From Micromonospora kangleipakensis (lineage in GTDB: Bacteria > Actinomycetota > Actinomycetes > Mycobacteriales > Micromonosporaceae): a DNA stretch of 64,000 nt. This document shows positions 1 through 9,112 of this stretch, one piece after another. The notes under the pieces are model-generated. The model searched no databases. It was not told the origin of the DNA and was given only the letters and a program-made list of their open reading frames with translations. Location: positions 1 through 64,000 of the forward strand of contig NZ_SHLD01000001.1 in NCBI RefSeq assembly GCF_004217615.1, given 5' to 3'. Position numbers and translations under genes: made by a program. Each line of letters begins with the position of its first letter. Within the stretch, counting starts at the first letter, position 1.

Positions 1-3
1 GCT

Positions 4-225
4 TTACTTGTAGCGGTAGACGATGCGCCCGCGGGTCAGGTCGTACGGCGAGAGTTCGACGACGACCCGGTCCTCCGGCAGGATGCGGATGTAGTGCTGC
101 CGCATCTTGCCGCTGATGTGAGCCAGCACCTTGTGACCGTTCGCGAGCTCACCCGGAACATGGCGTTCGGGCAGGGGCTCGATGACCCGACCCTCTGATC
201 TCATGGCTCCGTCTTTTTTCGGCAT
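4..225 (-). CDS. infA: translation initiation factor IF-1
   Basis: Single S1/OB-fold factor that binds the 30S A site during initiation. The 73-residue product has the usual IF-1 length and ends with the invariant block [23 protein letters not shown] 225 is chosen because GGAGGAC lies just upstream and MPKKDGA is the normal start. Residues 8-11 (MRSE) and about 20-25 (ERHVPG) differ from the expected IEIE and NAMFRV. The DNA shows why: one base is lost and one gained around codons 8-11, and one gained and one lost around codons 19-26, so the frame is kept overall. The OB-fold core after residue 27 is intact. It is downstream of map and the DUF1707 gene. Identity is certain; whether the altered segments are real or assembly error is open. 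Confidence 0.93.
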   Translation of the reverse strand: MPKKDGAMRSEGRVIEPLPERHVPGELANGHKVLAHISGKMRQHYIRILPEDRVVVELSPYDLTRGRIVYRYK

Positions 226-272
226 GTCCTCCGCTGTCCTGACGTCGGTTACTCCGGACGGCCCACAACGTC

Positions 273-1052
273 TTACACGGGCTCCGACGAGAATCGCCGG
301 GCCCGAGCCAGCCGCGGCTCCGACTCCCACCGAAGCGCAGGGTGGGCATGCCGGAGTGGACGCTGTGCGCCGATCTGAAAGTGTACGCCCGCCTGCGGGC
401 CGTCGCCAAACCGGCCGGCCCGCACGTCACCCGCCCGGGGAAAACGGACACCCCGGGCGCATCCCGCGCCGGGACGGGCGATGACGCTACCGCTCCCCCG
501 CCCGCCGGGCCTGTCGGCGGCCCCGGCGGCGCTCCCGCGGTCGTCCCGGTGGCGAGGCTCACCACCCGCCAGCCCGCCCGCAGTCCGCATCAGCAGCACC
601 GCGCCCCACGGTCCGAGCACCCAGAGCGGCCAGTAGAAGATCAGCTCCCCGGCGCCGACGGCGGAGAGCAGCCAGATCGCGTTCAGGATCACCGCGACCC
701 GCAGCCAGGGCATCCACACCTCGAGCAGCCAGTTGCCCCGGACGCCGGACGGCACCGGACCGGACGCCGGCGCCGGGGCGGCCGCCGGCGGCACGGGCGC
801 GGCGACGTCGGCCGGGCCCGGCTGGCGCGGAGCCAGCCCCGAGCGCTCCAGCGGCGCCGGTCCGGGGAGGTCGGCCAGGACTTGGCCCAGTTCCCCGTAC
901 GTCTTCGCGCCGTAGGTCCGTTGCAGCCGCTCGTCGTACTCGTAGAGGTCGATCCGGCCCTCTTCGAGCGCGACCCGGAGCCGCTCCGCCGCCTCCTGCC
1001 GGTCCGCGTCGGCCGCCCGCATGCCGTCCCGCCCGTCCATGCCGGCAAGCAT
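273..1052 (-). CDS. DUF1707 SHOCT-like / 2TM domain membrane protein
   Basis: Residues about 11-62 match the DUF1707 N-terminal domain common in actinobacteria ([14 protein letters not shown], then [13 protein letters not shown]). A proline/alanine linker follows, then two hydrophobic segments around residues 110-155 ([14 protein letters not shown] and [16 protein letters not shown]), as in 2TM proteins. ATG 1052 has GGAG seven bases upstream; ATG 1022 is an alternative. The last hundred residues are arginine/glycine-rich and look like no domain, so the gene may originally have ended soon after the second membrane segment and been extended by a frameshift. It sits between map and infA, in the same direction. 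Function unknown. Confidence 0.7.
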   Translation of the reverse strand: MLAGMDGRDGMRAADADRQEAAERLRVALEEGRIDLYEYDERLQRTYGAKTYGELGQVLADLPGPAPLERSGLAPRQPGPADVAAPVPPAAAPAPASGPVPSGVRGNWLLEVWMPWLRVAVILNAIWLLSAVGAGELIFYWPLWVLGPWGAVLLMRTAGGLAGGEPRHRDDRGSAAGAADRPGGRGSGSVIARPGAGCARGVRFPRAGDVRAGRFGDGPQAGVHFQIGAQRPLRHAHPALRWESEPRLARARRFSSEPV

Positions 1053-1181
1053 GCCACCGCTCCGCCACCAACCCCAGCGGGCCGCAGCGGCCGCAGCCGG
1101 ATCCGGACAGCGCGGACGAAGCGGCCGGGAGCCTGTCGCCCCAGCCGCCGGCAGCAGCAGGGGCCCGAAGGGGATCGGCCG

Positions 1182-2033
1182 TCAGCGGGCCGGGGAGTCG
1201 GCCGACTGGCGGGCGGTCACCAGGTCACCGAGGCGAGCGCGACCGCCGTCCTCGGCGGTCAGCACCCAGACGCCGTCGTCCAGCAGCGCCATCGAGTGCT
1301 CGACGTGCGCCGCCATCGACCGGTCCCGGGTCACCACGGTCCAGCCGTCGGTCAGCTCCACCGTGCGCGGCGAGCCCATGGTGATCATCGGCTCGATCGC
1401 CAGCGCCAGCCCGGGGACCAGGCGCGGGCCCTTGCCCGGCCGCCCGTGGTTGAGCACGTGCGGATCCTGGTGCATCTCGGTGCCGATGCCGTGCCCGCCG
1501 TACCCGTCGACGATGCCGTACCGGCCGCCCTTGCGGACCGCGGTCTCCACCGCGTGGGAGATGTCGGTGAGCCGCCCCTTGCCGCTCGCCGCACCCCGGG
1601 CGGCGGCGGCGATCCCGGCCCACATCGCGTCCTCGGCGACCGCGGCCATCTTCAGCAGGGCCGGGTCGACCTCGCCGACCCCGACGGTGATGGCGGCGTC
1701 CCCGTGCCAGCCGTTCAGCACGGCGCCGCAGTCGATCGAGATCAGGTCCCCCTCGCGGAGCACCTGCTGGGACGACGGGATCGCGTGCACGACCTGCTCG
1801 TTGACCGAGGAGCAGATGGACGCCGGGAAGCCGTGGTAGCCCTTGAACGACGGGATCGCACCGGCCTCGCGGATGGTCGACTCGGCGATCGCGTCGAGGT
1901 CGGCGGTGCTGACCCCGGGCGCCACCGCCTCCCGCATCAGACGCAGCGCACGGGCGACCACCAGACCGGCGGCCCGCATCTTCTCGATCTGGTCGGGAGT
2001 CTTCAGCTGGATGTCCAGCTGGGGACGACGCAT
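1182..2033 (-). CDS. map: methionine aminopeptidase, type I
   Basis: Removes N-terminal methionine from nascent cytosolic proteins using two divalent metal ions. The 283-residue chain shows the five metal ligands in their usual contexts: SIDCGA, HGDAAITVG, GGHGIG, AIEPMIT and VEHSMALL, plus the substrate histidine in VVHAIP. The start is taken at ATG 2033 (MRRPQLDIQL), with AAGG about 11 bases upstream; a longer in-frame start at 2072 would add 13 residues of no family likeness. The gene follows adk and secY in the classic spc-end order. There is no N-terminal SH3-binding extension of the kind seen in some actinobacterial paralogues. Confidence 0.95.
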   Translation of the reverse strand: MRRPQLDIQLKTPDQIEKMRAAGLVVARALRLMREAVAPGVSTADLDAIAESTIREAGAIPSFKGYHGFPASICSSVNEQVVHAIPSSQQVLREGDLISIDCGAVLNGWHGDAAITVGVGEVDPALLKMAAVAEDAMWAGIAAAARGAASGKGRLTDISHAVETAVRKGGRYGIVDGYGGHGIGTEMHQDPHVLNHGRPGKGPRLVPGLALAIEPMITMGSPRTVELTDGWTVVTRDRSMAAHVEHSMALLDDGVWVLTAEDGGRARLGDLVTARQSADSPAR

Positions 2034-2124
2034 CGGAGCCGTTACCTTTCGTCGCGCGGAACAGCGGGGCACGTCGGACGTACCCCGCTGTTCGCACTCT
2101 ATCCGCCGGAGACCCGGCGGGACG

Positions 2125-2778
2125 TCAGCCGCCGTACGAGCGCAGGGCGTCTATGGCGCGGACGGTGACGTCCTCCACCGGCCCGGTCGCGTCGATGCCG
2201 ACGAGCTTGCCCTGTGCGCCGTAGTAGTCGACCAGCGGCGCGGTCTTCTCCGCGTACTCCCGGAGGCGGGCGGCGATCGTCTCCGGCTTGTCGTCGTCGC
2301 GCTGGAACAGCTCGGCGCCGCAGCGGTCGCAGACGCCTTCGCGGGTGGTCGCATCGAACTCGACGTGCCAGATCTTGCCGCAGCCCCGGCAGGTCCGCCG
2401 GCCGGAGAGCCGCCGGATCACCTCGTCGTCGTCGACGACCAGCTCGAGCACCAGGTCCAGCGCGGTGCCGAGGTCGGCGAGGAGCTTGTCCAGCGCGGCG
2501 GCCTGCGGCGTGGTCCGCGGGAAGCCGTCGAGCAGGAAGCCCTCGGCGGCGTCCGGCTCGGCGAGCCGGTCCCGCACCATGTTGATGGTGACCTCGTCCG
2601 GGACCAGCTTGCCGGCATCCATGTACCGCTTGGCCTCGACTCCCAGGGGCGTGCCCTGCGAGACGTTGGCCCGGAAGATGTCACCGGTCGAGATCTTCGG
2701 CACCGAGAGGTGGGCGGCGATGAACTCCGCCTGTGTGCCCTTGCCCGCGCCCGGCGGGCCAACCAGAACGAGTCGCAT
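2125..2778 (-). CDS. adk: adenylate kinase
   Basis: Interconverts ATP+AMP and 2 ADP in the cytosol. The 217-residue long-form enzyme has the P-loop [10 protein letters not shown] at residues 7-16, the AMP-binding DGFPRT segment near 84, and a LID domain carrying four cysteines (CRGCGK and CDRCG), so a structural zinc is expected. Its ATG directly follows the secY stop (TAG then ATG), implying translational coupling. The 91-base gap to map contains no clear promoter, so it is probably in the same transcript. Confidence 0.96.
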   Translation of the reverse strand: MRLVLVGPPGAGKGTQAEFIAAHLSVPKISTGDIFRANVSQGTPLGVEAKRYMDAGKLVPDEVTINMVRDRLAEPDAAEGFLLDGFPRTTPQAAALDKLLADLGTALDLVLELVVDDDEVIRRLSGRRTCRGCGKIWHVEFDATTREGVCDRCGAELFQRDDDKPETIAARLREYAEKTAPLVDYYGAQGKLVGIDATGPVEDVTVRAIDALRSYGG

Positions 2779-4107
2779 CTACCGCAGGAACCCTTCGTAG
2801 TTCCGCTGCATGAGTTGGCTCTCGATCTGCTTCACGGTCTCCAGACCGACGCCGACCATGATGAGCACAGCGGTGCCGCCGAACGGGAAGTTCTGGAACT
2901 GCTGGCTGTCCAGCCAGATGAAGAAGAAGTTCGGCAGGATCGCGATGACGCCCAGGTAGAGCGCGCCCGGCAGGGTGATCCGGCTGAGGATGAAGTCGAG
3001 GTACTCGGCGGTCGGCTTGCCGGGGCGGATGCCCGGCACGAAGCCGCCGTACTTCTTCATGTTGTCCGCGACCTCGGTCGGGTTGAACGTGATGGACACG
3101 TAGAAGTACGTGAAGAAGATGATCAGCAGGAAGTAGATCGCGATGTGCTCCGGCGCGCTCGCCTTCACGATGTGGTTCTGGAACCAGGCCTGGGTCTTGC
3201 CCGGGTTGGTCTGGTCGAAGAACTGGAGCGCGAGCTGCGGCAGGTAGAGCAGCGACGAGGCGAAGATGACCGGGATGACACCGGCCTGGTTCACCTTGAG
3301 CGGGATGTAGGTGGAGGTGCCGCCGTACATCCGCCGGCCGATCATGCGCTTGGCGTACTGCACCGGGATTCGGCGCTGCGCCTGCTCGATGAAGGTGACC
3401 GCGGTGATGACCAGCAGGACCAGCACGATCACCAGGGCGAACATCCCCCAGCCCTTGGTGGTCTTGATCTTCCAGCCCTCGCTGGGCAGCCGGGCCGCGA
3501 TCGAGGTGAAGATCAGGACGGACATGCCGTTGCCGACGCCCCGGTCGGTGATCAGCTCACCGAGCCACATCACCACGCCGGTGCCGGCGGTCATCGTCAT
3601 GACCAGGATGGTCAGGGTCAGCCAGTCCGGGATCCCGGTGCCCTTGGGGACGATCGGGAACTGGTCGCAGCGGTTCTGGAACAGCTGCCCGGAGCGCGCC
3701 AGCGCCACGAACGCCGAGGACTGGAGGATGCCCAGGCCCAGCGTCAGGTAGCGGGTGTACTGGGTGATCTTCGCCTGGCCGGCCTGGCCCTCCTTGCGGA
3801 GCTGCTCCAGCCGCGGGATGACCACCGTCAGCAGCTGCAGGATGATCGACGCGGTGATGTACGGCATGATGCCCAGCGCGAAGACCGAGAGCTGCAGCAG
3901 CGCGCCACCGGAGAACAGGTCCAGCAGGTTCAGCACGCCGGTGCCACTGCCCTGGATGGTGTCGAGACACTTCTGCACGTTGCCGTACGAGACACCTGGG
4001 CTGGGCAGCGTTGCGCCGAGCCGGTAGACCGCGATGATGCCTACTGTGAACAGCAGCTTCTTGCGCAGGTCAGGCGTACGGAACGCACTGAGAAAGGCGG
4101 ACAGCAA
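2779..4107 (-). CDS. secY: protein translocase subunit SecY
   Basis: Forms the channel of the SecYEG translocon in the cytoplasmic membrane. The 442 residues give ten hydrophobic helices, with the plug/TM2a region around GSGTGVLNLLDLFSGGAL and the arginine-rich cytosolic loops (RRIPVQYAKR) typical of SecY. The start is TTG at 4107, preceded by AGGAGG six bases upstream; no ATG fits the N-terminus LSAFLSAFRTPDL. A terminator-like hairpin lies between rplO and secY, so secY-adk-map may have its own promoter in 4108-4290. A weak TAGAGT -10 is visible there on the minus strand. Confidence 0.96.
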   Translation of the reverse strand: MLSAFLSAFRTPDLRKKLLFTVGIIAVYRLGATLPSPGVSYGNVQKCLDTIQGSGTGVLNLLDLFSGGALLQLSVFALGIMPYITASIILQLLTVVIPRLEQLRKEGQAGQAKITQYTRYLTLGLGILQSSAFVALARSGQLFQNRCDQFPIVPKGTGIPDWLTLTILVMTMTAGTGVVMWLGELITDRGVGNGMSVLIFTSIAARLPSEGWKIKTTKGWGMFALVIVLVLLVITAVTFIEQAQRRIPVQYAKRMIGRRMYGGTSTYIPLKVNQAGVIPVIFASSLLYLPQLALQFFDQTNPGKTQAWFQNHIVKASAPEHIAIYFLLIIFFTYFYVSITFNPTEVADNMKKYGGFVPGIRPGKPTAEYLDFILSRITLPGALYLGVIAILPNFFFIWLDSQQFQNFPFGGTAVLIMVGVGLETVKQIESQLMQRNYEGFLR

Positions 4108-4290
4108 CTTCTTCCTCCTGCGCGAGGCGGGCCGCCGGTGATCCCTGGCGGGGCGGGGTGGGTGCCGGGCGAGCGCCCGATATCCATAGCTGGGATGGGA
4201 CTCTAACAGCCCGCTCCCGGTCCGGGCAGATGTGCCCGGCTACATAAACCGAATCCGATGTTACCCGGCGCACACTGGCCGGGTAGACCA

Positions 4291-4328
4291 TGGCGCCCGC
4301 CCAGTCTTGGACAACTGAGCGGGCGCCA
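4291..4328 (-). terminator. rplO–secY intercistronic hairpin
   Basis: Ten-base perfect inverted repeat (TGGCGCCCGC / GCGGGCGCCA) with four further pairs (CAGT/ACTG) inside the loop, 14 bases after the rplO stop. There is no U-tract, so it is either a GC-only terminator or an mRNA-end stabiliser. It separates the ribosomal genes from secY-adk-map. Confidence 0.55.
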
Positions 4329-4342
4329 CGGGTACCTCTGCC

Positions 4343-4786
4343 TTACAGCTCGGTGACCGAGCCACCGGCGGCGGTGATCTTCTCCTTGGCCGACGCGCTG
4401 AACGCGTGCGCCGACACCTGGAGGGCCACCCCACCGAGGTCGCCGGTGCCGAGGACCTTGACCGGCTGGCCCTTGCGGACCGCGCCGGCCTCGACCAGCT
4501 CGACCGGGCCGATCTCGCCGCCGTTCGGGAAGAGCTCGGCGAGCCGGTCCAGGTTGACCACCTGGAAGACGACCTTGAACTTGTTCTTGAAGCCCTTCAG
4601 CTTCGGCAGGCGCATGTGGATAGGCATCTGCCCACCCTCGAACGCCGCCGAGATGTTCTTCCGGGCCTTCGAACCCTTGGTACCGCGACCGGCGGTCTTG
4701 CCCTTGGAGCCCTCACCGCGACCCACGCGGGTCTTCGCGGTCTTGGCACCCGGGGCCGGGCGCAGGTGGTGAACCTTGATCGTCAT
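4343..4786 (-). CDS. rplO: 50S ribosomal protein L15
   Basis: Large-subunit assembly protein, 147 residues. The N-terminus [15 protein letters not shown] and the glycine/lysine-rich stretch [19 protein letters not shown] (residues about 23-41) are hallmarks of L15. Its ATG shares one base with the rpmD stop (TAATG), so translation is coupled. It is the last ribosomal-protein gene before the hairpin ahead of secY, as in other spc operons. Confidence 0.97.
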   Translation of the reverse strand: MTIKVHHLRPAPGAKTAKTRVGRGEGSKGKTAGRGTKGSKARKNISAAFEGGQMPIHMRLPKLKGFKNKFKVVFQVVNLDRLAELFPNGGEIGPVELVEAGAVRKGQPVKVLGTGDLGGVALQVSAHAFSASAKEKITAAGGSVTEL

Positions 4787-4968
4787 TACTCGACCTCCTC
4801 GACCTTCACGAGGTGGTTGACCGTGAAGATCATGCCGCGGATCTCGGGCCGGTCCTCCTTGACCACCACGTCGTTGATCCGCTTGAGACCGAGCGACCGC
4901 AGCGACTCACGCTGGTTGCGCTTGGTCCCGATCTCGGACCGGAGCTGGGTGACCTTGAGACGTGCCAT
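4786..4968 (-). CDS. rpmD: 50S ribosomal protein L30
   Basis: Sixty-residue L30, the usual bacterial length. It shows [14 protein letters not shown], the central [15 protein letters not shown], and the C-terminal [11 protein letters not shown]. Although an open frame runs upstream to 5157, the start at ATG 4968 is fixed by homology and by the TGATG overlap with the rpsE stop. The stop codon overlaps the rplO start (TAATG). It is one of a tightly coupled rpsE-rpmD-rplO trio. Confidence 0.96.
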   Translation of the reverse strand: MARLKVTQLRSEIGTKRNQRESLRSLGLKRINDVVVKEDRPEIRGMIFTVNHLVKVEEVE

Positions 4969-5582
4969 CAGCGCGCCACCCCCGCCCGCGACGCCAGCAT
5001 GGCGGCCGGCGCGACGTCCTCGACCGGCAGACCACGACGGGCCGCGACCTGCTCCGGGGACTCGAGCCCCTTCAGGGCCGCCACCGTGGCGTGCACGATG
5101 TTGATCGGGTTGGACGAGCCGAGGCTCTTGGAGAGCACGTCGTGGATGCCCGCGCACTCCAGCACGGCACGCACCGGACCACCGGCGATGACGCCCGTAC
5201 CGGCCGAGGCCGGCTTGAGCAGCACCACACCGGCCGCGTCCTCGCCCTGCACCGGGTGCGGGATCGACTGGCCGATCCGCGGCACCTTGAAGAAGTGCTT
5301 CTTGGCCTCCTCGACACCCTTGGCGATCGCCGCGGGCACCTCCTTGGCCTTTCCGTAGCCCACACCGACGGTGCCGTCGCCGTCGCCCACGATCACCAGG
5401 GCGGTGAAGCTGAAGCGACGACCACCCTTCACGACCTTGGCGACGCGGTTGATCGCGACGACCCGCTCGAGGTGCGGGGTCTTCTCGACGGGCGCGTTTC
5501 CGCGGCCGCCCTCACGGCGGTTGTCGCGGCGACCACCCTCGTTGCCACCGGACCCGCCGCCACGGCGCTGTTGACCTGGCAT
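4968..5582 (-). CDS. rpsE: 30S ribosomal protein S5
   Basis: S5 supports decoding fidelity on the solvent side of the 30S. The 204-residue protein has a glycine/arginine-rich N-terminal tail of about 30 residues typical of actinobacteria, then the double-stranded-RNA-binding domain ([19 protein letters not shown]) and the C-terminal S5 domain ([14 protein letters not shown]). The loop VVKGGRR, where spectinomycin-resistance changes occur in other bacteria, is of the common form. The stop overlaps the rpmD start. Confidence 0.97.
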   Translation of the reverse strand: MPGQQRRGGGSGGNEGGRRDNRREGGRGNAPVEKTPHLERVVAINRVAKVVKGGRRFSFTALVIVGDGDGTVGVGYGKAKEVPAAIAKGVEEAKKHFFKVPRIGQSIPHPVQGEDAAGVVLLKPASAGTGVIAGGPVRAVLECAGIHDVLSKSLGSSNPINIVHATVAALKGLESPEQVAARRGLPVEDVAPAAMLASRAGVAR

Positions 5583-5615
5583 CAGCAGCCTTCCTTCTCT
5601 CTCGTGACGGGGTTT

Positions 5616-6005
5616 CTAGAACTCGAGCCCGGCTTCGCGGGCGGCGTCGGCAAGCGCGGCGACCCGCCCCGCGTACCGGTTGCCACCGCGGTCGAAGACG
5701 ACCTTCGAGATGCCGGCGGCCTTGGCCCGCTCGGCGAGCAGGGCGCCGACCTTGCCGGCCAGGGCGCTCTTGTCGCCCTCGGCGCCGCGCAGCGAGGCGT
5801 CCAGGGTCGAGGCCGACGCCAGGGTGTGACCCTTGGTGTCGTCCACGATCTGGGCGACGATGTGCCGCAGGGAGCGGGTGACGACCAGGCGGGGACGCTC
5901 GGTGGTGCCGCTGACGTTCTTGCGGACCCGGAAGTGCCGGCGCGCACGCCCGACGGCGCGCTTGGCGGCGACGCCGCGGCGGCGCTTGAGCAGCGTGGCG
6001 CTCAC
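5616..6005 (-). CDS. rplR: 50S ribosomal protein L18
   Basis: 5S-rRNA-binding protein of the central protuberance, 129 residues. Recognisable parts are [19 protein letters not shown] and the C-terminal [24 protein letters not shown] 6005 is the start: it overlaps the rplF stop as GTGA and gives the expected N-terminus SATLLKRR. A gap of 33 bases separates it from rpsE. Confidence 0.96.
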   Translation of the reverse strand: MSATLLKRRRGVAAKRAVGRARRHFRVRKNVSGTTERPRLVVTRSLRHIVAQIVDDTKGHTLASASTLDASLRGAEGDKSALAGKVGALLAERAKAAGISKVVFDRGGNRYAGRVAALADAAREAGLEF

Positions 6006-6544
6006 TTCTTACCTGCCTTTCCAGCCTTGCGGCGGATGACCTCGCCCTGGTACTTCACGCCCTTGCCCTTGTAGGGCTCCGGCGGGCGGATCTTCCGGAT
6101 GTTGGCGGCGACCTCGCCGACCTGCTGCTTGTCGATGCCGGCCACGTGGAACAGGGTCGGCCTCTCCACCGTGAAGGTGATGCCGTCCGGGGCGGGCACC
6201 AGCACCGGGTGCGAGAACCCGAGCGCGAACTCCAGGTCCTTGCCCTTGGCGGTGACGCGGTAACCGGTGCCGGCGATCTCGAGGCTCTTGCGGTAGCCCT
6301 CGGTCACTCCGACGATCATGTTGGCGACCAGCGTCCGGCTCAGGCCGTGCAGTTCCTTGGCCTTGCGCTCGTCGTTGGGCCGGTTGACGTGCAGCACGCC
6401 GTCCTCGCCCCGCTCCGCCTTGATCGGCTCGGCGAGGACGTGGCTCAGCTCGCCCTTCGGGCCCTTGACCTTCACGGTCTGCCCGTCGATCGTGATCTCG
6501 ACGCCGGCTGGCACCGGGATCGACTTACGTCCAATACGCGACAT
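6002..6544 (-). CDS. rplF: 50S ribosomal protein L6
   Basis: L6 lies near the sarcin-ricin loop and factor-binding site. The 180-residue protein starts [17 protein letters not shown] at ATG 6544; a longer in-frame start at 6592 would run back into rpsH and has no homology. The C-terminal signature [16 protein letters not shown] is intact. The stop overlaps the rplR start. Confidence 0.97.
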   Translation of the reverse strand: MSRIGRKSIPVPAGVEITIDGQTVKVKGPKGELSHVLAEPIKAERGEDGVLHVNRPNDERKAKELHGLSRTLVANMIVGVTEGYRKSLEIAGTGYRVTAKGKDLEFALGFSHPVLVPAPDGITFTVERPTLFHVAGIDKQQVGEVAANIRKIRPPEPYKGKGVKYQGEVIRRKAGKAGKK

Positions 6545-6560
6545 TTCTACCTGTCTCCCG

Positions 6561-6968
6561 TTACCAGACGAAGGCGAGGACTTCCCCGCCAACGCTCCGC
6601 TTGCGGGCCTGCCGGTCGGTGAGCAGCCCCTGGGACGTCGAAATGATCGCCACGCCCAGCCCGCCGAGCACCCGCGGGAGCCCGTCCGACTTGGCGTAAA
6701 CCCGCAGACCGGGCTTGGACACGCGCTTGATGCCGGCCAGGCTCCGCTCCCGGTTCTGGCCGTACTTCAGCTCGACGACCAGTCGCTTGCCGACGGCGCC
6801 CTCCTCGGGCTCCTCGACCGACCAGGTGGCGATGTAACCCTCGGTCTTGAGGACCTCGGCGATGTTCGCCTTGATCTTCGAGTAGGGCATCGTCACCTGG
6901 TCGTGGTACGCCTGGTTGGCGTTACGCAGACGCGTGAGCATGTCTGCGATCGGGTCGGTCATCGTCAT
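6561..6968 (-). CDS. rpsH: 30S ribosomal protein S8
   Basis: S8 binds helix 21 of 16S rRNA early in 30S assembly and, in Escherichia coli, represses the spc operon. The 135-residue product begins [18 protein letters not shown]. It ends with the RNA-binding block [30 protein letters not shown] 6968 is preceded by AAAGG 11 bases upstream. A 96-base gap containing a hairpin separates it from rpsN. Confidence 0.97.
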   Translation of the reverse strand: MTMTDPIADMLTRLRNANQAYHDQVTMPYSKIKANIAEVLKTEGYIATWSVEEPEEGAVGKRLVVELKYGQNRERSLAGIKRVSKPGLRVYAKSDGLPRVLGGLGVAIISTSQGLLTDRQARKRSVGGEVLAFVW

Positions 6969-6996
6969 GAATTCGTCAACCTTTCTCGCCGGGGTT

Positions 6997-7015
6997 CCCC
7001 GGGCACTGCCCGGGG
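6997..7015 (-). other. hairpin in the rpsN–rpsH gap
   Basis: CCCCGGGC and GCCCGGGG pair over a three-base loop in the 96-base gap between rpsN and rpsH. In E. coli this neighbourhood holds the S8 target site, but this small stem shows no clear likeness to that site. It may be a processing or pausing element. Confidence 0.35.
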
Positions 7016-7064
7016 CCTACGGCGAAGAGACAGTTCAGCTGACGCGCCGGAGCGCGCCGGGCTA

Positions 7065-7250
7065 TTACCAGGAAGCCTTGGACACGCCGGGCAGCTCACC
7101 GCGGTGGGCCATCTCCCGGATGCACACCCGGCAGAGACCGAACTTGCGGTAGACCGCCTTCGGACGCCCGCACCGCTGGCAGCGGGTGTACGCGCGAACC
7201 GAGAACTTCGGCTTCGCGGCCGCCTTGATGATCAGCGCCTTCTTGGCCAT
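7065..7250 (-). CDS. rpsN: 30S ribosomal protein S14, type Z
   Basis: Short zinc-binding S14 of 61 residues. Two CxxC pairs (CQRC and CRVC) 12 residues apart define the C+ form, in contrast to the zinc-free 101-residue paralogue that many actinobacteria induce under zinc starvation. It begins [16 protein letters not shown] and ends [13 protein letters not shown] 7250 lies one base after the rplE stop, implying coupling. Confidence 0.97.
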   Translation of the reverse strand: MAKKALIIKAAAKPKFSVRAYTRCQRCGRPKAVYRKFGLCRVCIREMAHRGELPGVSKASW

Positions 7251-7251
7251 C

Positions 7252-7821
7252 TCAGTTCTCCTTGAACGGGAAGCCCAGGAGCTTGAGCAGCGCCCGGCCC
7301 TCGTCGTCAGTCGTGGCGGTCGTGACCACCGTGATGTCCATGCCCCGCGGGCGATCGATCTTGTCCTGGTCGATCTCGTGGAACACCGACTGCTCGGTCA
7401 GACCGAACGTGTAGTTGCCGTGCCCGTCGAGCTTGCGCCCGTCCAGGCCGCGGAAGTCGCGGATACGCGGCAGCGCGATGGAGAGCAGCCGGTCCAGGAA
7501 CTCCCACATCCGGTCGCCGCGCAGGGTCACCTTCGCGCCGATCGGCATGCCCTCACGCAGCTTGAACTGCGCGATGGACTTGGTCGCCCGCCGCACCTGC
7601 GGCTTCTGGCCGGTGATCGTGGCCAGGTCGCGGACCGCGCCGTCGATCAGCTTGGCGTCCCGGGCAGCCTCGCCGACACCCATGTTGACGACGATCTTGA
7701 CCAGCCGCGGCACCTGCATGGGGTTGCCGTAGGCGTGCTGCTTCTGCAGCTCGGCCACGATCTCGTTGCGGTACCGCTCCTTGAGGCGCGGCATGGTCTT
7801 GGTTTCGGTAGCCGTGGTCAT
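7252..7821 (-). CDS. rplE: 50S ribosomal protein L5
   Basis: Contacts 5S rRNA and P-site tRNA in the central protuberance. The product is 189 residues when started at ATG 7821. GTG 7824, immediately upstream in frame, is equally possible (GTGATG). Family blocks seen are [33 protein letters not shown] and [17 protein letters not shown]. The start overlaps the rplX stop (TGATG). Confidence 0.97.
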   Translation of the reverse strand: MTTATETKTMPRLKERYRNEIVAELQKQHAYGNPMQVPRLVKIVVNMGVGEAARDAKLIDGAVRDLATITGQKPQVRRATKSIAQFKLREGMPIGAKVTLRGDRMWEFLDRLLSIALPRIRDFRGLDGRKLDGHGNYTFGLTEQSVFHEIDQDKIDRPRGMDITVVTTATTDDEGRALLKLLGFPFKEN

Positions 7822-8141
7822 CACAGGTCCTTACCGGTGCTACGCGCGATGCGGACCTTCTGGCCGTTGTCGTCGATCCGGTAACCGACGCGGGTCGGCT
7901 TCCCGTCGGAGTCCAGGACCTGCACGTTCGAGACGTGGATCGGGGCCTCCTGGGTGACGATGCCACCGGTCTTGGCGCCACGCTGAGTGGTGCTGATGCG
8001 AGTGTGCTTCTTGACCCGGTTCACGCCCTCGACCAGGACCTTGTCCTGCCGCGGGTAGGCCGCGATGACCTTGCCCTTGGCACCCTTGTCCTTGCCGGCG
8101 ATGACGACGACCGTGTCGCCCTTCTTGACCTTCACGGTCAC
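7821..8141 (-). CDS. rplX: 50S ribosomal protein L24
   Basis: Assembly-initiating L24 of 106 residues with an N-terminal KOW motif ([20 protein letters not shown]). The start is GTG 8141, which overlaps the rplN stop as GTGA; the longer open frame to 8447 is antisense-like and has no homology. The C-terminus shows [17 protein letters not shown], as in actinobacterial L24. The stop overlaps the rplE start. Confidence 0.96.
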   Translation of the reverse strand: MTVKVKKGDTVVVIAGKDKGAKGKVIAAYPRQDKVLVEGVNRVKKHTRISTTQRGAKTGGIVTQEAPIHVSNVQVLDSDGKPTRVGYRIDDNGQKVRIARSTGKDL

Positions 8142-8506
8142 AACACCTCCGGCGCGAGAGAGATGATCTTCATGAACCGCTTGTCCCGCAGCTCCCGACC
8201 CACCGGGCCGAAGATGCGGGTACCGCGCGGGTCCCCACCGTCCTTGATGATGACGGCGGCGTTCTCGTCGAAGCGGATGTACGAGCCGTCCGGCCGCCGC
8301 CTCTCCTTGGCGGTGCGAACGACGACGGCCTTGACGACGTCGCCCTTCTTCACACCGGCACCGGGGATCGCGTCCTTGACCGTGGCCACGATGACGTCGC
8401 CGATGCTCGCGTAGCGCCGACCGGAGCCACCGAGAACCCGGATGCACAGGATCTCCCGGGCACCCGTGTTGTCGGCGACGCGCAGTCGCGACTCCTGCTG
8501 AATCAC
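8138..8506 (-). CDS. rplN: 50S ribosomal protein L14
   Basis: Intersubunit bridge protein, 122 residues, beginning [17 protein letters not shown]. The L14 signature around [16 protein letters not shown] and the end [17 protein letters not shown] block (here [13 protein letters not shown]) are clear. It is the first gene of the spc group; a 97-base gap with a strong hairpin separates it from rpsQ, the last S10-group gene. Confidence 0.97.
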   Translation of the reverse strand: MIQQESRLRVADNTGAREILCIRVLGGSGRRYASIGDVIVATVKDAIPGAGVKKGDVVKAVVVRTAKERRRPDGSYIRFDENAAVIIKDGGDPRGTRIFGPVGRELRDKRFMKIISLAPEVL

Positions 8507-8530
8507 GTCTATCTCCTATGTCTGCCGGTT

Positions 8531-8556
8531 CTCCGGCCGCCCGAAGGCGGCCGGAG
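8531..8556 (-). terminator. hairpin at the S10/spc operon junction
   Basis: Eleven perfect base pairs (CTCCGGCCGCC / GGCGGCCGGAG) close a CGAA tetraloop between rpsQ and rplN. This is the position at which E. coli ends the S10 operon. No U-tract follows and no obvious promoter separates it from rplN, so it may attenuate rather than stop transcription. Confidence 0.5.
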
Positions 8557-8603
8557 CCTGGCGGAACCTGCGCCCGACCTTGCCGGCCGAGCTCGAGCCT
8601 TCG

Positions 8604-8879
8604 CTACTTGGCCTTCTCGAGGATCTCCACGAGCCGCCAACGCTTGGTGGCGGAGAGCGGCCGGGTCTCCATGATCACAACCCGGTCGCCGATCCCGGCG
8701 GAGTTCTGCTCGTCGTGCACCTTCAGCTTGCGTGTCCGGCGCATGATCTTGCCGTACAGCGCGTGCTTGACCCGGTCCTCGACCTCGACCACGACGGTCT
8801 TTTCCATCTTGTCGCTGACCACGAGGCCCTCACGCACCTTACGGCGGGCCCGCGCGGCGGCGGTGGTGTTCTCGCTCAT
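8604..8879 (-). CDS. rpsQ: 30S ribosomal protein S17
   Basis: OB-fold primary 16S-rRNA-binding protein of 91 residues. The N-terminal tail [18 protein letters not shown] precedes the core [20 protein letters not shown] and the end [18 protein letters not shown]. Its ATG overlaps the rpmC stop by four bases (ATGA). It is the last gene of the S10 group. Confidence 0.97.
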   Translation of the reverse strand: MSENTTAAARARRKVREGLVVSDKMEKTVVVEVEDRVKHALYGKIMRRTRKLKVHDEQNSAGIGDRVVIMETRPLSATKRWRLVEILEKAK

Positions 8880-9112
8880 GATGCAGTCACCTCAGTCGGC
8901 GCGGCCGAGAGACCCAGCTCGCGCTCACGCATGATCGTGTAGATCCGGGCGATCTCCCGACGGATGACCTGCAGCCGCCGGTTGTTGTCCAGCTGCCCGG
9001 TTGCGGCCTGCACGCGGAGGTTGAACAGCTCCGCCTTGGCCTCCCGAAGCTTCGTGACCAGCTCCTCCTCGGAGAGCTCACGCAGCTCGGTCGCCTTAAC
9101 GCCCGCTGCCAT
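8876..9112 (-). CDS. rpmC: 50S ribosomal protein L29
   Basis: Docking-site protein at the exit tunnel, contacted by trigger factor and SRP in other bacteria. The 78-residue product is a helical hairpin: [20 protein letters not shown], then [20 protein letters not shown]. The start ATG 9112 shares one base with the rplP stop (TGATG). Confidence 0.96.
   Translation of the reverse strand: MAAGVKATELRELSEEELVTKLREAKAELFNLRVQAATGQLDNNRRLQVIRREIARIYTIMRERELGLSAAPTEVTAS

Noticed and set aside
342..2168. Plus-strand frame of 608 codons over map and the DUF1707 gene
   Set aside because: It is the complement of real minus-strand genes; its arginine/histidine/proline content is typical of antisense frames in GC-rich DNA.
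4070..4291. 73-codon minus-strand frame upstream of secY
   Set aside because: No ribosome-binding site or likeness; it overlaps the secY start and leader.
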